This document shows positions 1-8,408 of a stretch of 50,274 nt of DNA, piece after piece. The stretch spans positions 25,814-76,087 of the forward strand of contig JAKORG010000039.1 of assembly GCA_029777945.1 (NCBI GenBank). Direction: 5' to 3'. Under the pieces are notes generated by a model. It was not told the DNA's origin. It searched no databases and saw nothing but the letters and a program-made list of their open reading frames with translations. This DNA comes from Deltaproteobacteria bacterium (GTDB lineage Bacteria; Desulfobacterota; Syntrophorhabdia; Syntrophorhabdales; Syntrophorhabdaceae). Each line of letters opens with the position of its first letter. Position 1 is the stretch's first letter. The position numbers were made by a program, and so were the translations under genes.

Positions 1-769
1 GGATGATGTTGTTTAGTATACTTCTCGTTTTTCTTAAATCCTTTTCACCGTCTTTTGGCACACTATCAAGAACACTCTGTGAATTTGTTACTGCATGAAC
101 CGTGGACATGGATGCAGTAAGAATTTTACTGGTTGACTCATTGTTAAGAAGGGGTTTTACCATGTGTGCAAGCCCTGTGGTTGTACATGAAGCAGCAGAC
201 ACCAAAGGATGTTTGTTTTTGTCAAATGCATGGTGGTTGATACCATATATCAGAGTTACACAATCATCGGGCATGGAAAGTGCCTTATTTTTTATCTTAA
301 AGGCCGAAGAATTTATTACAACCTTTGCTCCCCTTGCCAGATGACCTCTTATGGAGCCTTTTTTATCGTCCATCGGCACCGTAGGGTCCCTGAACTTTCC
401 TGTACACTCTACAACTATATCTACTCCGTAGTCTCTCCAGGGTATCTCTGCAGGATTTCTCGACTCTCTGAGAACCGTCACAGGGATCCCGTCTATCAAT
501 AGTTTTCCCTTTTTTTCATCCACTATCTGTATTATCCTTGAAGAGTTAACCCCATATAAAAATCTATGTATGCTGCCGTATGTTGAATCCTTTTCTATTA
601 GCTGGGCCACGGCATCCATACCTTTGCCTATCCCTCTACCCTGATTGATATAAATTTCTTTGAAATACTTACGACCTATATGATGCCAAAGGGTAAGCTT
701 ACCAATTCTTCCCATACCATTTATGCCAAGGATTGGCGGCCTATTTTCCAGTATCTCTACCTTAGCCAT
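1..769 (-). CDS. glyceraldehyde-3-phosphate dehydrogenase-like protein, C-terminus beyond the window
   Basis: The first 256 residues of a GAPDH-family enzyme, which oxidises glyceraldehyde-3-phosphate with NAD(P)+ and phosphate in the cytoplasm. Seen: a Rossmann motif GINGMGRIGK at residues 15-24, the active-site segment SAASCTTTGL with nucleophile Cys195, and TVHAVTNSQSVLD with the likely catalytic base His225. The frame runs off the left edge, so the last third is missing. The ATG at 767-769 is preceded by AGGAGG (reverse complement of 775-780). Oddities: the usual SCTTN reads SCTTT, and the N-terminus has a long insert-like stretch after GRIGK, so this is a divergent GAPDH rather than a textbook GapA. 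It is transcribed divergently from the cupin gene. Family assignment is firm; the precise substrate is inferred. Confidence 0.88.
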   Translation of the reverse strand, partial: MAKVEILENRPPILGINGMGRIGKLTLWHHIGRKYFKEIYINQGRGIGKGMDAVAQLIEKDSTYGSIHRFLYGVNSSRIIQIVDEKKGKLLIDGIPVTVLRESRNPAEIPWRDYGVDIVVECTGKFRDPTVPMDDKKGSIRGHLARGAKVVINSSAFKIKNKALSMPDDCVTLIYGINHHAFDKNKHPLVSAASCTTTGLAHMVKPLLNNESTSKILTASMSTVHAVTNSQSVLDSVPKDGEKDLRKTRSILNNII

Positions 770-991
770 CTTGACCTCCTGTGTTGTTTTTTATATATAA
801 ATATTAGTGAAAAAAAACACAAATTACAAGATAAAACGAGCTTATTTTTTTTAAACAATTTAAACAAGTTATAAGGCAAAGTATAAAAATTTTGTGCCTT
901 TAACATATGATTCAAAGACCAACAAATTTTGAAAGTCCTATACTAATTTTAATTTTTTTGTTAAAATTTAAAAATTTCTTTAAAGGAGGGT

Positions 992-1345
992 ATGGTGAAA
1001 ATCACAAATCTTGAAAAAACAGAAAAAAAGTTGATGGATATGGATGGTGCAAAAGACACATACAAACAGATACCTATATCTGCAAAAGACGGAACCCCTG
1101 CCTATTCTTTCCGTGTTTTTACCATAATGCCCGGTGGCCACACACCCTATCATACCCATGAATTTGAACATATCAACTATATTATAGACGGAGTTGGTGC
1201 TGTTGTAAGACCAGATGGCACAGAGCAACCTGTCTCTAAGGGAGATTTTGTCTTGATCCTACCAGGAGAAAAACACCAGTATAAAAATAAAGCCAATGAC
1301 AAACCGTTTATTATTATATGCGCAGTTCCTAAAGAGTATGAATAA
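992..1345 (+). CDS. small single-domain cupin protein
   Basis: A 117-residue single cupin barrel. Cupin motif 1 is visible around residues 49-67 as GGHTPYHTHEFEH, with two metal-ligand histidines plus Glu. Motif 2 is GDFVLILPGEKHQYKN, with the last metal-ligand His in EKHQYKN. Such proteins bind a divalent metal and serve as isomerases, dioxygenases, lyases or ligand sensors, so the chemistry cannot be told from sequence. The ATG at 992 follows AAAGGAGGG closely. It ends 8 bases before the convergent gene at 1354 with no clear terminator. No operon partner on its strand; function unknown beyond the fold. Confidence 0.85.
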   Translation: MVKITNLEKTEKKLMDMDGAKDTYKQIPISAKDGTPAYSFRVFTIMPGGHTPYHTHEFEHINYIIDGVGAVVRPDGTEQPVSKGDFVLILPGEKHQYKNKANDKPFIIICAVPKEYE

Positions 1346-1353
1346 TTAGAATT

Positions 1354-1668
1354 TTATTTTTTCACGATCTTTTTTACATATACATCTTCGTCTTTAATTG
1401 TCATAAACAATGTAACCTTGTCTTTAACTTTTATATCCTCCAATGTGCCTTTTTTGCCGGATACTAAAACCTCTGTATTCTCGTCTATTATTCCACCATT
1501 TATGTATTCATTCTTTCCTATGACTTTTTTTACAAGTATTGACCCTTCGGCTAAATCAATAACCACCACTTCACCGTTGATTGTCTTAACCCTATCAGAG
1601 GCAATTAAGGTAAAAGAGAAACACATAGCAAATAAAATTAACATCATAATTAAAATTATCCTTTTCAT
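1354..1668 (-). CDS. small exported protein of unknown function
   Basis: A 104-residue protein with a signal peptide: MKR followed by a hydrophobic core of about 17 residues and a probable cleavage near LIASDRV. The mature part (about 80 residues) is beta-rich and lysine-rich, with a repeating pattern (GEVVVIDLAEGSILVKK, then DENTEVLVSGKKGTLEDIKVKDKVTL) that resembles the small OB-like or DUF5666-type exported domains found in anaerobes. That resemblance is an inference from pattern only. It has no cysteine, catalytic motif or lipobox. The ATG at 1666-1668 follows GAGGAGG-like sequence (reverse complement of about 1672-1678). It faces the cupin gene. Likely periplasmic; role unknown. Confidence 0.75.
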   Translation of the reverse strand: MKRIILIMMLILFAMCFSFTLIASDRVKTINGEVVVIDLAEGSILVKKVIGKNEYINGGIIDENTEVLVSGKKGTLEDIKVKDKVTLFMTIKDEDVYVKKIVKK

Positions 1669-1755
1669 TCAACCTCCTCTTTGATTTTAATATAAAATAT
1701 AGGTTATATTAGTCAAAAGAAATCTTAAGCTAAAGGTTTTATAAGGGGTTGTTAA

Positions 1756-2433
1756 ATGAAACCAGTTGAAATTATTAAAAACATTTTCATGATAGGCAAT
1801 TCGGACATGACAGATTCTAAAGATTGCTCAATATATTTAATTGACTTAGATGAGCTTATTATGATCGATACAGGGGCTGGAGATAGCGTGAACATGCTTG
1901 TAGAAAATATAGAGAAGTTGGGGCTTGATCCAAAGAGACTATCAAAAATTATTCTTACCCATTGTCATATTGACCACATTGGTGGTGCAGAAAAATTAAG
2001 AAAACAATTTGGTGCCCAGATCATCATGCATGAAAAAGATGCCCAGGTAGTGGAAAGGGGTGATAAAAGGATGACGGCAGCTTACTGGTATGGAGTGAAC
2101 TTTAAACCAATGCCCGTTGATGTAAAATTAAATAAAACAGAGGAGATAATAGAGCTTGGAAATCACAAGATTGTGTGCCTCCACACACCGGGCCATACAC
2201 CAGGTTCAATATCGGTTTATATGGATATACATGATAAAAGGGTGCTTTTCGGTCAGGATATCCATGGCCCTTTTTTACCTGAATTCGGAGCCAATATGTC
2301 TGACTGGAAAAAATCTATGGAAAAACTTTTGGCATTAAAGGCAGATATACTATGCGAAGGACATTTTGGCATATATCAGCCCAATGAAAATGTCACAGAA
2401 TACATAGAGCGTTATGTTGATGAGTACGGATAA
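1756..2433 (+). CDS. MBL-fold metallo-hydrolase
   Basis: A 225-residue metallo-beta-lactamase-fold hydrolase, probably cytoplasmic with a dinuclear metal site. The signature is HCHIDHIGG (HxHxDH) near residue 70, followed by HTPGHTPGS near residue 138, the Asp of FGQDIHGPF near residue 168, and CEGHFG near residue 203, which together give a complete set of metal ligands. Length is that of the glyoxalase II-like branch, but no substrate can be assigned. The ATG follows AAGGGG with proper spacing. A candidate promoter (TTGATT 1681-1686, TATATT 1705-1710) lies upstream. It ends 3 bases before the convergent dynamin gene. Confidence 0.9.
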   Translation: MKPVEIIKNIFMIGNSDMTDSKDCSIYLIDLDELIMIDTGAGDSVNMLVENIEKLGLDPKRLSKIILTHCHIDHIGGAEKLRKQFGAQIIMHEKDAQVVERGDKRMTAAYWYGVNFKPMPVDVKLNKTEEIIELGNHKIVCLHTPGHTPGSISVYMDIHDKRVLFGQDIHGPFLPEFGANMSDWKKSMEKLLALKADILCEGHFGIYQPNENVTEYIERYVDEYG

Positions 2434-2436
2434 TCT

Positions 2437-4119
2437 TTAGGGGCTTGTCTTTTGTAAAAGCGCTAAAAGCTCTTCCCTTTTTTCCATAATCTTCCCTGTA
2501 TTCCCGCTTACCTGTGTAAGGAGGGCCTCGATGGTGGCAAGCTCGTTTTTAATAAAATCAAGTGCCTGATTTTTTATCTCATCAATGGTTTTGTTAATCC
2601 TCACCTCCCATTGATAGGCAAGCCTTGACAGATGTATATCTACAACACTTGGTATCTGTTTTATAAAATGTCTTTCAAAAATTTTACGAAATATAAACAT
2701 GGGGAAAAGAAACCACAGAAGGTCGAAATGGAAATCAAAGGTCTTTGTAAACGCCACATCAGGATGTTCAGGCTCTGACACCTCTACAACCCAATTTACG
2801 CTATTTGGCTTTATACCAAGCACCTTTTCTATGTTCCTGTCCAGTAAATTTCTAAAAAGTTCAACGGAACGGGCAATAGAACTATGTGCCTTTTTCAAGG
2901 TGCCGAAAAACTGTTTATATTCTGTTCTCGATATATGGTCCATCTCTGTTGTCAAATTTTCCATTAACCAGTTTTCATATTGTCTTGTGATTTTCCATAA
3001 ATTGCCTTTCCATTGAGACATGTCTTCTATGAGTTTCTTTGTCAGTCTCTGAATAAGCTTTGACCTATGATGTTCATTAAGATAAGTGGAGATGAGCTCC
3101 CTTGTCATAAGCTTACTCTCCCTTGCAATGAGCGAAAGCTCTGACTGAATAAGTTCATAGTTTACCTTTTCATCAAAGATAATCTTTTTCAGCTGTTCCC
3201 TTTCCGAATCTGCAGCAACAGAAGTCTTTAACGCAATATCCAGATAACTTACGCATTGTCTTGTAACTGAACGGAGTTTATGATTTAAGATGCCTCTAAA
3301 TTCTGAATCCCGATTTATGGAAAGGCTCGTCAAAAGCTTATCGATCCATCTCTTATAAAGCTCGGTGTCTTTAACAATGGAATACATTAATATCTGAAAC
3401 TCTATATTGAACTCCTTTTTAAGAGAATCCTTAAAAAACTTAACAACTTCTTTCTGTTGTTCTTCTGAAAGAAGATCCACCTTTGTAAGGAGTATCACGA
3501 CCCTTGGTGTAAATTCCATGAGTTCCTTGATAAGATTTAAATCATTCTCCGAGAGGGGTCTATCAGAGCTTACGGCAATTATGGCAGCACCAACCTCTGG
3601 AAGCCATTCTTCTGAAAGTTCGGTATTATATTTGAAAATACTGCCCAGACCCGGGGTATCTACAATCCTTAACCCTGGATAATCGATGAGGTTGGGCAAT
3701 TCAATATCCACAACCTCCACGTTTTTCTTATTTGCAGTGTTTTTTGATTCTGAAATATACTCTTCTATTTCATCTAAACGTACGTTTATCTTTTTTTTAT
3801 CAAAAAATGTAACTGTTGCCAATTCCTGTGGCCCGTATTGAATACGGGTTATAACAGTTGTAACCGGGATAGCACCTACAGGTAAAACCTTTTTTCCTAT
3901 AATGCTGTTTATAAAGGAACTTTTTCCTGCCTTGAACTGTCCGAGTATTGCCACATCGATTATGGGACTTTCTTTAGATAGGCTTTCGCAGACCTCGATC
4001 TGGCGATTCAGGGAAACTATCTGAAATTCCTTTGTTATGTCTTTTATTCTTTTTAGGATCAGTAAAGGTATGTTGGCATCTGTTTTTGATTCAATATTTA
4101 AGAGGCCCTTCTCTTCCAT
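2437..4119 (-). CDS. bacterial dynamin-like GTPase
   Basis: A 560-residue dynamin-superfamily protein. The GTPase domain occupies about residues 45-270. Its G1 P-loop is GQFKAGKSSF near residue 62, G2 Thr lies in the AIPVTTVITR stretch, G3 is DTPGLGS near residue 153, and G4 is TKVD near residue 212. A long helical region follows (coiled-coil-rich, residues 300-430). Near residues 470-495 there is a hydrophobic patch, DLLWFLFPMFIF, that could insert in the membrane like the paddle of bacterial dynamins. The C-terminus returns to amphipathic helix. Bacterial relatives remodel or protect membranes, but no specific role can be read here. The start ATG follows GGAGGAGC. The upstream gap holds two inverted repeats (see 4136-4237). 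Confidence 0.85.
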   Translation of the reverse strand: MEEKGLLNIESKTDANIPLLILKRIKDITKEFQIVSLNRQIEVCESLSKESPIIDVAILGQFKAGKSSFINSIIGKKVLPVGAIPVTTVITRIQYGPQELATVTFFDKKKINVRLDEIEEYISESKNTANKKNVEVVDIELPNLIDYPGLRIVDTPGLGSIFKYNTELSEEWLPEVGAAIIAVSSDRPLSENDLNLIKELMEFTPRVVILLTKVDLLSEEQQKEVVKFFKDSLKKEFNIEFQILMYSIVKDTELYKRWIDKLLTSLSINRDSEFRGILNHKLRSVTRQCVSYLDIALKTSVAADSEREQLKKIIFDEKVNYELIQSELSLIARESKLMTRELISTYLNEHHRSKLIQRLTKKLIEDMSQWKGNLWKITRQYENWLMENLTTEMDHISRTEYKQFFGTLKKAHSSIARSVELFRNLLDRNIEKVLGIKPNSVNWVVEVSEPEHPDVAFTKTFDFHFDLLWFLFPMFIFRKIFERHFIKQIPSVVDIHLSRLAYQWEVRINKTIDEIKNQALDFIKNELATIEALLTQVSGNTGKIMEKREELLALLQKTSP

Positions 4120-4135
4120 GTGCTCCTCCCGTTTT

Positions 4136-4170
4136 CATTTCACAAACAAATATATATGACTTGTGAAATG
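4136..4170. repeat. 10-bp inverted repeat upstream of the dynamin gene
   Basis: Perfect arms CATTTCACAA (4136-4145) and TTGTGAAATG (4161-4170) are separated by 15 AT-rich bases. It lies 17 bases upstream of the dynamin start codon, within its leader or promoter. The half-sites look like those of Rex or Fnr-type regulators, but the spacing is wider than the usual Rex operator, so it may be a hairpin or an unrelated operator. Confidence 0.6.
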
Positions 4171-4180
4171 ATTTTTATTT

Positions 4181-4237
4181 CGGTAGGAGTTATCAGCCGA
4201 ATAAGGCAATTATATGGTGAACTCCATCACCGTTTTT
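4181..4237 (+). terminator. terminator-like structured element with no plus-strand gene before it
   Basis: CGGT (4181-4184) and GGAGTT (4186-4191) pair with AACTCC (4220-4225) and ACCG (4229-4232), with a 28-base loop that itself contains GCC/GGC. TTTTT follows at 4233-4237. That is the shape of an intrinsic terminator on the plus strand, yet the neighbouring upstream gene is on the other strand. It could end a short leader or attenuate transcription toward the gene at 4378. I do not recognise a known riboswitch. Confidence 0.4.
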
Positions 4238-4377
4238 AAATTAACATAATTTTTTTTTAAAATCAACAACACTGTAAAATTACAGCTGCGCTTGATTTCC
4301 CGTTTTTGATTTTTTTCTTTTTAAAGAAAATATAACATGATAAAATAAAAAAAACATTAATATAGAAAGGAGAAGCC

Positions 4378-4635
4378 ATGGAGGAGATAGAGATCGGGAA
4401 GGTCATAAAATATTTTTCAAAAATTGGGGTAGCTGCTATTAGAATAACAGAAAATGAGCTTAAAGTCGGTGACAGGGTAAAATTCAAGGGCATTTCCACA
4501 GATTTCGAGCAAGAAATTGAATCTATGCAGGTAGAACATGAATTTGTGGAGAGGGTAGAAAAAGGTAAAGATGTTGGGGTAAAGGTTAAAGAAAAGGTAA
4601 AAGAAAATGACAAGGTCTACCTTTTGAAGGGATAA
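4378..4635 (+). CDS. translation elongation factor-like protein (EF-Tu domain 2 fold)
   Basis: An 85-residue protein that looks like a free-standing beta-barrel of the EF-Tu domain 2 type. The pattern IGKVIKYFSKIGVAAIRI, ELKVGDRVKFKG, then VGVKVKEKVKENDKVYLL matches the strands and the GDxVxxxG turn of that barrel. There is no GTPase domain. Such short proteins are widespread in anaerobes, often near U32 peptidases, but their role is not established and no such partner is nearby. The ATG sits behind GAAAGGAG with ideal spacing. It stands alone on the plus strand between the dynamin gene and the FKBP gene. Confidence 0.75.
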   Translation: MEEIEIGKVIKYFSKIGVAAIRITENELKVGDRVKFKGISTDFEQEIESMQVEHEFVERVEKGKDVGVKVKEKVKENDKVYLLKG

Positions 4636-4915
4636 TGAATCTACATAGAATAAAAATGCCCTAAAAATAATAAATTGCTTTTTTTAAATACAATTTAATT
4701 TTTATTTTGTAAAGCATACTGCAAGATTTCCTTATTGAATTTATTATTTTCTTTCAATTCACATTTTTTTCATCTATAATACAAAGTGGCACATGTTAAG
4801 ACTAATACCTTCCCTTTATCATCAAAAAATCTCTACATCCCGTATTCATCCATAATAGATGCTGATTTGGAGACTTAAAGGAGATGGTATTAATATAATA
4901 CGATTAGGAGGAAGT

Positions 4916-5344
4916 ATGACACTTGCAAAGTTAAATGACACTGTAAAGGTGCATTACACGGGGATGTTAAAAGACGGCACAGTCTTTGACTCATCTCTTG
5001 AAAGGGAACCCCTCGAGTTTACAATAGGAGAAGGGATGGTTATACCTGGTTTTGAAAAAGGCATTATAGGAATGGACATTGGGGAAACAAAAGACATATT
5101 TGTGTCTCCTGAAGAGGCATATGGTGAATACAGAGAGGACATGATAATCTCTGTGGAAAGAAAACACATTCCCCCTCATATTGTCCCTGAGCCTGGAATG
5201 GTTCTTCAGTTACATGACCCTCATGGCGGTGTAACCTTTGTAAGGGTGTTGGATATGGACGAACATATTGTAAGACTTGATGCCAATCATCCACTGGCAG
5301 GAAAGGAACTACATTTTAAAGTAAAGCTTATGGAAATCCTGTAA
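4916..5344 (+). CDS. FKBP-type peptidyl-prolyl cis-trans isomerase, SlyD-like
   Basis: A 142-residue cytoplasmic PPIase that helps fold proteins by isomerising X-Pro bonds. The FKBP core is clear: VKVHYTGMLKDGTVFDSS at the N-terminus, then EFTIGEGMVIPGFEKGIIGM. An IF-type insert follows (GEYREDMIISVERKHIP), then DANHPLAGKELHFKVKLM, the typical SlyD ending. It lacks the His/Cys-rich metal-binding tail of E. coli SlyD. I chose the ATG at 4916 because AGGAGG lies at 4906-4911; the frame is open to 4859 but has no such site there. A perfect TATAAT at 4775-4780 could be its -10 box, which would give a leader of about 130 bases. No operon partner. Confidence 0.9.
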   Translation: MTLAKLNDTVKVHYTGMLKDGTVFDSSLEREPLEFTIGEGMVIPGFEKGIIGMDIGETKDIFVSPEEAYGEYREDMIISVERKHIPPHIVPEPGMVLQLHDPHGGVTFVRVLDMDEHIVRLDANHPLAGKELHFKVKLMEIL

Positions 5345-5521
5345 AAAACACTAACACAAAAAGGAAAAAGGGTTAATTCAACAAAAAAATACAGCATAGC
5401 CCTTGTAAGGTTATTTTACATGATAAAGTAGCATTTACTATTTAGAAATATCTTTATGCCTTTTTTGCATCTATTTCATATTTGAAGGAAGTTCTATTAA
5501 GAGAAATATATAAATAAGGCC

Positions 5522-5550
5522 TTTTCAATATTTTTTAGAGTCCTTATAAT
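5522..5550 (+). promoter_or_regulatory. candidate promoter immediately before hydE
   Basis: TATAAT at 5545-5550 with TTTTCA 17 bases upstream (5522-5527). Transcription would start within a few bases of the GTG/ATG start at 5557-5562, and no Shine-Dalgarno sequence is visible, so the mRNA may be leaderless. Box match only; not proven. Confidence 0.35.
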
Positions 5551-5556
5551 ATACTT

Positions 5557-6579
5557 GTGATGGATAACCTCTATACAAAAGATTATGCCTTGACACTATT
5601 AAATACAAAGAAAGGTGCCTTAAATGAACTATACGCTAAAGCAGATAGGATAAGAAAACAATACATGGGAGATGAGGTTTTTATAAGGGGTATTGTGGAA
5701 TTTTCAAACATCTGTTCAAATAACTGCCTTTATTGCGGCATAAGGGCATCAAACAGTAATGTAAAAAGATACAAAATGAAAATGGACGAAATCTTAAGTA
5801 TCGCAAAAAAAATGGAAAAATCCCATCAAACAACAATAGTTTTGCAATCAGGGGAAATTAAAGGGACATACGATGAAGAGATTGGGGAATTGATAAAAAG
5901 GATAAAAAGAGAAACATCCCTCGCTGTTACGCTTTCTGTTGGTAATAGACCATATGAGACTTATAAATACTGGAAGGAATGCGGCATGGATAGATATTTT
6001 TTGAGGTTTGAGACAAGTAACAGAGAACTGTTCAGTAGATTACACCCTGACTCTTCCTTTGATGAGAGAATAGAATGTCTTATGAACCTAAAATCTCTTG
6101 GTGTTCAAACAGGAAGTGGTTTTATGATCGGGCTACCTGGAGAAACAATAGAAACCCTTGCAGAAAATATTCTTTTGTGCAGAGCATTAGACCTCGATAT
6201 GATAGGCATTGGACCTTTTATTCCACATCCTGATACACCCCTTGGCAATGAAAAAAACGCCTATGAAGATGATAAGGATATGTTTTTTAAAGCCGTTGCT
6301 GTATTAAGGATATTCAATCCAGATTGCCACATACCAGCCACAACTGCCTTTGATGCCGTTTTTCCCGGGAATGGGAGGAACCTTGTACTCCAGAGAGGAG
6401 CAAATATCTTTATGCCCAATAATACGCCAAAAAAATATAGAGAGGAATACCTACTTTATCCAGGAAAGCCAGGTGTAGATGAAACACCAGAAGAAAGTCT
6501 TGATTCTGCCATTAAAAGAATCCTATCTATTAACAGGACTGTTGGGACAGGTCCTGGCCACTCAATAAAAAAACATTAA
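5557..6579 (+). CDS. hydE: [FeFe]-hydrogenase H-cluster radical SAM maturase HydE
   Basis: A 340-residue radical SAM enzyme that helps build the dithiolate-bridged diiron subcluster of [FeFe]-hydrogenases, together with HydF and HydG (neither is in this window). The SAM-cluster motif is NICSNNCLYCGIRASN near residue 51, i.e. CxxxCxxC with the Tyr typical of HydE. SAM-binding features include LQSGE near residue 96 and LSVGNRPYE; the C-terminal half keeps GIGPFIPHPDTPL and FMPNNTPKKYREEYLLYPGKP-type segments diagnostic for HydE versus BioB or PylB. The start is GTG 5557 or ATG 5560, neither with a ribosome-binding site. It is convergent with the hydrogenase operon it serves and is followed by a strong terminator. 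Confidence 0.93.
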   Translation: MMDNLYTKDYALTLLNTKKGALNELYAKADRIRKQYMGDEVFIRGIVEFSNICSNNCLYCGIRASNSNVKRYKMKMDEILSIAKKMEKSHQTTIVLQSGEIKGTYDEEIGELIKRIKRETSLAVTLSVGNRPYETYKYWKECGMDRYFLRFETSNRELFSRLHPDSSFDERIECLMNLKSLGVQTGSGFMIGLPGETIETLAENILLCRALDLDMIGIGPFIPHPDTPLGNEKNAYEDDKDMFFKAVAVLRIFNPDCHIPATTAFDAVFPGNGRNLVLQRGANIFMPNNTPKKYREEYLLYPGKPGVDETPEESLDSAIKRILSINRTVGTGPGHSIKKH

Positions 6580-6607
6580 AAATTTTATTCAAATATCCCC
6601 CGATTTT

Positions 6608-6640
6608 GGGACCTCCTTTTCTCCCAGGAGGTCCCTTTTT
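6608..6640 (+). terminator. intrinsic terminator after hydE
   Basis: A perfect 9-bp stem GGGACCTCC (6608-6616) / GGAGGTCCC (6627-6635), a 10-base loop and TTTTT at 6636-6640. The U-run is on the plus strand only, so it terminates hydE. Read on the minus strand it could only pause transcripts leaving hydA1. Confidence 0.9.
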
Positions 6641-6685
6641 ACATAATCTTTATAGAATTTAGCATTTTTTAAGTCATCTTAAACA

Positions 6686-8407
6686 TTAATATCTATTTCT
6701 CGGTGTATACTTTGTATGGAGCAGTTTGTGAGATTTTTCTCCCAATGGCTCTTTCAAAAATTCTTCATAGAGCTTTTTAATGGATGGGTTTTCATGGGAT
6801 TTTCTATATTTCAATGACTTATCTTCACTATATAGTGCCTGAGCCCTTAATTTTCTTATCTCTGCATTTGTTGGTATAGGTTGACCACCACCACCTACAC
6901 ATCCACCAGGACAAGCCATAATTTCAATAAAGTGATAGTCAGCCTCTTTTGATTTTATCTTTTCCATGAGTATTCTTGCATTTCCAAGACCGTGAGCTAC
7001 AGCAATCTTAACATCTCCTATGCCTTCTATAGGAATGGCTGCCTCTTTTATACCGTTTAGTCCCCTCACAGCAACAAAATCTATATCTTCGAGTGTCTTT
7101 CCTGTAGCCAATTCATAGGCGGTTCTTAATGCTGCCTCCATGACACCGCCTGTTGCCCCAAAAATGGTGGCTGCACCTGTATATTCTCCCATTGGGTCAT
7201 CATATGTGCCATCTTCAAGGCCTTGAAAATCTATACCAGCCTCTTTTATCATCTTTGCAAATTCCCTTGTGGTCAGTACATAATCCACATCTTTATAACC
7301 GCTATCTGTCATCTCAGGCCTTGTGCATTCGAATTTTTTTGCAGTACAGGGCATGACTGATACAACTACCATGTCCTTTGGATTAATGCCTGCCTTTTCT
7401 GCAAAATAGGTCTTGCAAAGTGCACCGAGCATCTGGTGAGGTGATTTACATGTGGATAGATGGGGTAAAAGCTCAGGGTAGAAGTGTTCAATGAATTTTA
7501 TCCATCCAGGGCTACAGCTTGTAATTAACGGGAGTTTTCCGCCTTCTTTTACCCTTTTTAATAGCTCGCTCCCCTCTTCAATTATCGTCAAATCTGCTGC
7601 AAAGTTCGTATCAAAGACCCTATCAAAGCTAAGTTTTTTTGCTGCAGCAAGCATCTTACCTGTTACAAGGGTGCCTGGAGGATATCCAAATTCTTCACCA
7701 AGGGCAGCCCTCACTGCCGGTGCATCCTGGATTATTACGAATTTTGTTGGGTCTGATAAGGCATCCCACACTGCCTGGGTATCATCCTTTTCTGTAATTG
7801 CTCCAACAGGGCACACAAGGGAGCACTGACCGCAATTAGTGCAGGCCACTTCACCCAAACCATTTCCAAATGCCGGCATAACCTGGGTCTCAAAGCCCCT
7901 GCCCTGTAATGAAAGGGCACTCACAGTTTGAATGGCCTCACAAACTGTCACACACCTGCGACATAATATACACTTATTGTTATCCCTTCTAATGGAAGGA
8001 GACGATTCATCGATTATACCTTTACTCATCTCCCCCTTAAACCTTATTTCATTTACACCAAGTTCATGGGCAACCTTTTGAAGCTCACAATTTAAATTCC
8101 TTGGACAGGTAAGACAATCCATTGGGTGGTTCGATAGGATCATCTCCACAGAAAATCTTCGTGCCTGTCTTACCCTTTCTGTATTTGTATAGACTTTCAT
8201 CCCATCCATTACAGGATGGACACATGCAGCCTGAAGATTTCCTACACCTTCTATTTCCACAAGACATACCCTACAGGCACCTATTGCCTGCACCTCAGGG
8301 AGGTAGCAAAGGGTTGGAATATGTATCTTTGCCTTTTTTGCTGCCTCCAATATGGTGGTGCCGTTCTCTACTTCTACTTCTATTCCGTTTATAGTAAGGC
8401 GGGCCAT
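6686..8407 (-). CDS. hydA: [FeFe]-hydrogenase catalytic subunit, copy 1
   Basis: A 573-residue catalytic subunit of a multimeric, bifurcating-type [FeFe]-hydrogenase. In order: an N-terminal [2Fe-2S] plant-type domain (Cys34, 45, 48, 62); a His-Cys3 [4Fe-4S] site (His94, Cys98, 101, 107); and two [4Fe-4S] motifs (Cys146, 149, 152, 156 and Cys189, 192, 195, 199). The H-cluster domain follows with L1 TSCSPGW (about 296-302), L2 MPCTAKKFE (352-360) and L3 MACPGGCVGGGGQP near residue 500. L1 has Ser where TSCCPGW is commoner. It lacks the extra C-terminal [2Fe-2S] domain of the Thermotoga enzyme. The gene starts 1 base after hydB1 ends and closes the long hyd operon. It would reduce protons with electrons from ferredoxin and NAD(P)H, or the reverse. 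Confidence 0.95.
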   Translation of the reverse strand: MARLTINGIEVEVENGTTILEAAKKAKIHIPTLCYLPEVQAIGACRVCLVEIEGVGNLQAACVHPVMDGMKVYTNTERVRQARRFSVEMILSNHPMDCLTCPRNLNCELQKVAHELGVNEIRFKGEMSKGIIDESSPSIRRDNNKCILCRRCVTVCEAIQTVSALSLQGRGFETQVMPAFGNGLGEVACTNCGQCSLVCPVGAITEKDDTQAVWDALSDPTKFVIIQDAPAVRAALGEEFGYPPGTLVTGKMLAAAKKLSFDRVFDTNFAADLTIIEEGSELLKRVKEGGKLPLITSCSPGWIKFIEHFYPELLPHLSTCKSPHQMLGALCKTYFAEKAGINPKDMVVVSVMPCTAKKFECTRPEMTDSGYKDVDYVLTTREFAKMIKEAGIDFQGLEDGTYDDPMGEYTGAATIFGATGGVMEAALRTAYELATGKTLEDIDFVAVRGLNGIKEAAIPIEGIGDVKIAVAHGLGNARILMEKIKSKEADYHFIEIMACPGGCVGGGGQPIPTNAEIRKLRAQALYSEDKSLKYRKSHENPSIKKLYEEFLKEPLGEKSHKLLHTKYTPRNRY

Positions 8408-8408
8408 T

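Noticed and set aside
4263-4613. A 116-codon minus-strand frame opposite the EF-Tu-like gene.
   Set aside because: The plus-strand gene has a good ribosome-binding site and a recognisable fold; the antisense translation is Ser/Thr/Phe-rich noise.
4787-4802. A sigma-54-like TGGCAC upstream of the FKBP gene.
   Set aside because: The matching TTGC -12 element is absent at the right spacing; a TATAAT at 4775-4780 is a better candidate.
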